Assembly (NCBI GenBank): GCA_028817635.1
Contig: JAPPPH010000007.1
Span: 4,497 to 11,065 of the forward strand
Direction: 5' to 3'
Length of the DNA stretch: 6,569 nucleotides
Source of the DNA: Verrucomicrobiales bacterium
Lineage (GTDB): Bacteria > Verrucomicrobiota > Verrucomicrobiia > Limisphaerales > UBA1096
Position numbers and translations under genes: made by a program. Positions 5,134 through 6,569 of the stretch are shown here, piece by piece. Each line of letters begins with the position of its first letter. Position 1 is the first letter of the stretch. The notes beneath the pieces were generated by a model. That model saw only the letters and a program-made list of their open reading frames with translations. It did no database searches and was not told the origin of the DNA.

Positions 5134-6189
5134 CTAAAGGGGCTTCTCCAGCCTAGGCCGATATTTGTATTTCTTGGCCAAGGCCTGGACGCTGCGAAGC
5201 GACTTCATTCCACCGGTGCATGAGGCGTGCGACAGGCAGGCCGCCGCCGCACAAACCGCGGTTTGCAGGCACTTGTCCAGTTCCCAGCCTTCGTGCAGGC
5301 CAAGCAGCATCCCGGTGGCAAACGCATCTCCCGCGCCGGCGGCACCAACTATTTCCTTGGCCGGGATGCGCAGCGACGATTGCAGGACGTCCTCACCCTT
5401 GCGTGTTCGCACGAAGCCGCCTTCGGGAAAATGGATCACCACCAGTTCACCCACACCAAGCTGGAGCAGTGCCCCGGCCGCATGGCGCAGCGCCACAGTG
5501 TCCAGCTTGCCGTCGTCCTGCCGAATCTTGAACCCGGTCGTCTTGCCGGCCTCGATTTCGTTTAGCATGCAGTAGTCGGTATACTTCAGTGCCGGGGTGA
5601 TGATGTCGGCAAACCGATCGCTGTCCTCGCTCACGGCATCGATGCTGGTCTTGAGACCGGCCGATTGCGCTGCAGCCAGCAGCTTGGCTGCCTTGGTGCC
5701 AAATTTCTTGTCCGGTCCATCGAGAGTCTGCATCAAAAGCAGATATCCAAGGTGAAAAAAACGGGCCTTGGTTTTCGAGAAATTTAGGTCACGCCCATCC
5801 CAGACGGCGTTGGCGCCCTGATTGTGGAAAAACGTGCGGTTGCCTCCCTTGAGTTCCGTCATGACATCCGTGTAGGAGGTCGGCGCATCGGCGGTTGCGG
5901 TGAGGAACTTGGTATCGATTTTGAATTTTTTGCAGTCATCCAAAATCAGTTGGCCGAAGGTATCCTTGCCAACCAATCCGGCGGCGGAGAGGGGAATCCC
6001 GGCTCCCAGCTTGGCCAAGTTCACCAACAAATTATAGGGCGATCCACCGGTTCCCGTCACGGCGGCACCGTGGATGTTGGCTAGCTGCTCCCGCTGGGGG
6101 TAGACGTCGATCATCTTGACTTGATCGATGATCCAGTTTCCACCGGCGAGAATCCCCGAGCGCCTGGGGGCTTTTTTGGCCACGGACAT
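5134..6189 (-). CDS. PfkB-family carbohydrate or nucleoside kinase
   Basis: This 351-residue cytosolic kinase belongs to the ribokinase/adenosine kinase (PfkB) family, which transfers phosphate from ATP to a sugar or nucleoside hydroxyl. From ATG 6189 the motifs are the substrate-side GGSPYN (48-53) followed by NLAKLGA and a GLVGKD block, FHNQGAN (121-127), the NE pair (210-211) in CMLNEIEAG, and the C-terminal anion hole and catalytic base in G-A-G-D (285-288; Asp 288). The usual D-T-x-G-A-G-D signature reads G-A-A-G-A-G-D; in ribokinase the lost Asp helps hold the activating monovalent cation. The exact substrate cannot be assigned. The frame opens at TTG 6201, but ATG 6189 is preferred; neither has a ribosome binding site. 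It lies 54 nt downstream of the NusG-family gene and is probably co-transcribed with it. Two palindrome copies lie within it. Confidence 0.9.
   Translation of the reverse strand: MSVAKKAPRRSGILAGGNWIIDQVKMIDVYPQREQLANIHGAAVTGTGGSPYNLLVNLAKLGAGIPLSAAGLVGKDTFGQLILDDCKKFKIDTKFLTATADAPTSYTDVMTELKGGNRTFFHNQGANAVWDGRDLNFSKTKARFFHLGYLLLMQTLDGPDKKFGTKAAKLLAAAQSAGLKTSIDAVSEDSDRFADIITPALKYTDYCMLNEIEAGKTTGFKIRQDDGKLDTVALRHAAGALLQLGVGELVVIHFPEGGFVRTRKGEDVLQSSLRIPAKEIVGAAGAGDAFATGMLLGLHEGWELDKCLQTAVCAAAACLSHASCTGGMKSLRSVQALAKKYKYRPRLEKPL
5173..5182. repeat. CTTGGCCAAG palindrome near the 3' end of the kinase gene
   Basis: Read on the kinase strand it encodes L-A-K (in QALAKKYK). It lies 65 nt from the terminator copy, so the two closest exact copies outside the left-end hairpin flank the convergent gene junction. 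Confidence 0.8.
6010..6019. repeat. CTTGGCCAAG palindrome near the 5' end of the kinase gene
   Basis: Read on the kinase strand it encodes L-A-K in NLAKLGAG, a region conserved in PfkB kinases, so protein constraint may contribute to this copy. Confidence 0.75.
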
Positions 6190-6221
6190 TGCGAAAGACA
6201 AAAAGCTGCCAACAATTCCGC

Positions 6222-6232
6222 CGCTTGGCCAG
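6222..6232. repeat. Degenerate palindrome copy in the nusG-like/kinase gap
   Basis: CGCTTGGCCAG differs from CGCTTGGCCAAG by one missing A. It lies in the 54-nt gap between the NusG-family stop and the kinase start. A further half copy, CGCTTGGCC, lies at 6286-6294 in the NusG-family gene. Confidence 0.45.
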
Positions 6233-6243
6233 CCTCGAGTTGT

Positions 6244-6569
6244 TTAAACCAGCTCCAGAGTTCCAGCCTGAACCTTTACCGCAGCCGCTTGGCCGATGAA
6301 ATCCAACCGTAATAAAACGGTGGTCATTCCGAAGCGTTCCTCGACCCAGCCTTCCTGCCCCTGCAGCGGACCGGACTTGACCATGACCCGCGCTCCGACC
6401 TCGATTGTGGGTTCCAATCGAATTTCCACCTCCTGTTCCAGCGCAAAAAGGATGTCTTCGAGTTGATCCTCAAACTCCTGTTGATCGATGACATCCAACA
6501 TGTTTGCCACGTAGTTGATCTGGATTGACACCTTGCGCGTTTCGTGGTTGAGCCTAAGAAAGACGTAGC
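6244..6569 (-). CDS. NusG-family transcription factor, 5' end outside the window
   Basis: The visible 107 residues end at TAA 6244-6246. A GTG at 6531 could be taken as the start of a 95-residue protein, but the frame stays open to the window edge and the added residues, YVFLRLNHETRK, match the G-Y-V-F block of the NusG N-terminal (NGN) domain, so this is the 3' part of a longer gene. The rest of NGN runs through NYVANMLDVIDQQEFEDQLEDI, and the C-terminal KOW domain reads VGARVMVKSGPLQGQEGWVEE to the end (LELV). NusG-like proteins bind RNA polymerase to control pausing, termination or antitermination, and KOW binds Rho or ribosomal protein S10 in known members. The neighbour is a kinase rather than secE or rplK, so a specialised paralogue (RfaH/UpxY-like) is more likely than housekeeping NusG; this is inference. 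Confidence 0.8.
   Translation of the reverse strand, partial: YVFLRLNHETRKVSIQINYVANMLDVIDQQEFEDQLEDILFALEQEVEIRLEPTIEVGARVMVKSGPLQGQEGWVEERFGMTTVLLRLDFIGQAAAVKVQAGTLELV

Overview
The window looks like a chromosomal segment from a bacterium of the PVC superphylum, most likely Verrucomicrobiota. The evidence is the mono-haem c-type cytochrome in the style common in Planctomycetes and Verrucomicrobia, exported esterase and isochorismatase-like proteins, an elongation factor P with a P-G-N-L-R-A-F tip, and genes that mostly lack a clear Shine-Dalgarno sequence. The lineage is inferred from remembered family features, not from a search. There are no rRNA or tRNA genes, CRISPR arrays, transposase genes or phage genes.

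Layout. Bases 1-196 hold a perfect 17-bp inverted repeat and possibly the start of a divergent gene leaving the left edge. Five genes then run on the plus strand: an exported protein with two tandem SGNH/GDSL hydrolase domains (197-1507), the GTP cyclohydrolase FolE2 (1547-2365), an exported helical-repeat cytochrome c (2376-3491), an exported isochorismatase-like hydrolase (3536-4414) and elongation factor P (4502-5065). A strong intrinsic terminator (5091-5123) closes this run. On the minus strand, a NusG-family gene cut by the right edge (6244-6569) is followed by a PfkB-family sugar or nucleoside kinase (5134-6189), which converges on the EF-P terminator. Every gap is shorter than 200 bases.

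How the genes fit together. The gaps of 39, 10, 44 and 87 nt in the plus-strand run allow co-transcription, but the functions do not form one clear pathway: pterin synthesis, translation and three exported proteins. The most distinctive signal is at the DNA level. The 10-bp palindrome CTTGGCCAAG occurs nine times in 6.6 kb, and its 8-bp core TTGGCCAA twice more. It lies in genes in all three reading frames, in intergenic hairpins, at a translation start and as the stem of the EF-P terminator. It behaves like a highly iterated palindrome comparable in kind to HIP1 of cyanobacteria. It is the best candidate here for something undescribed; the protein genes are mostly recognisable, with some unusual active-site features.
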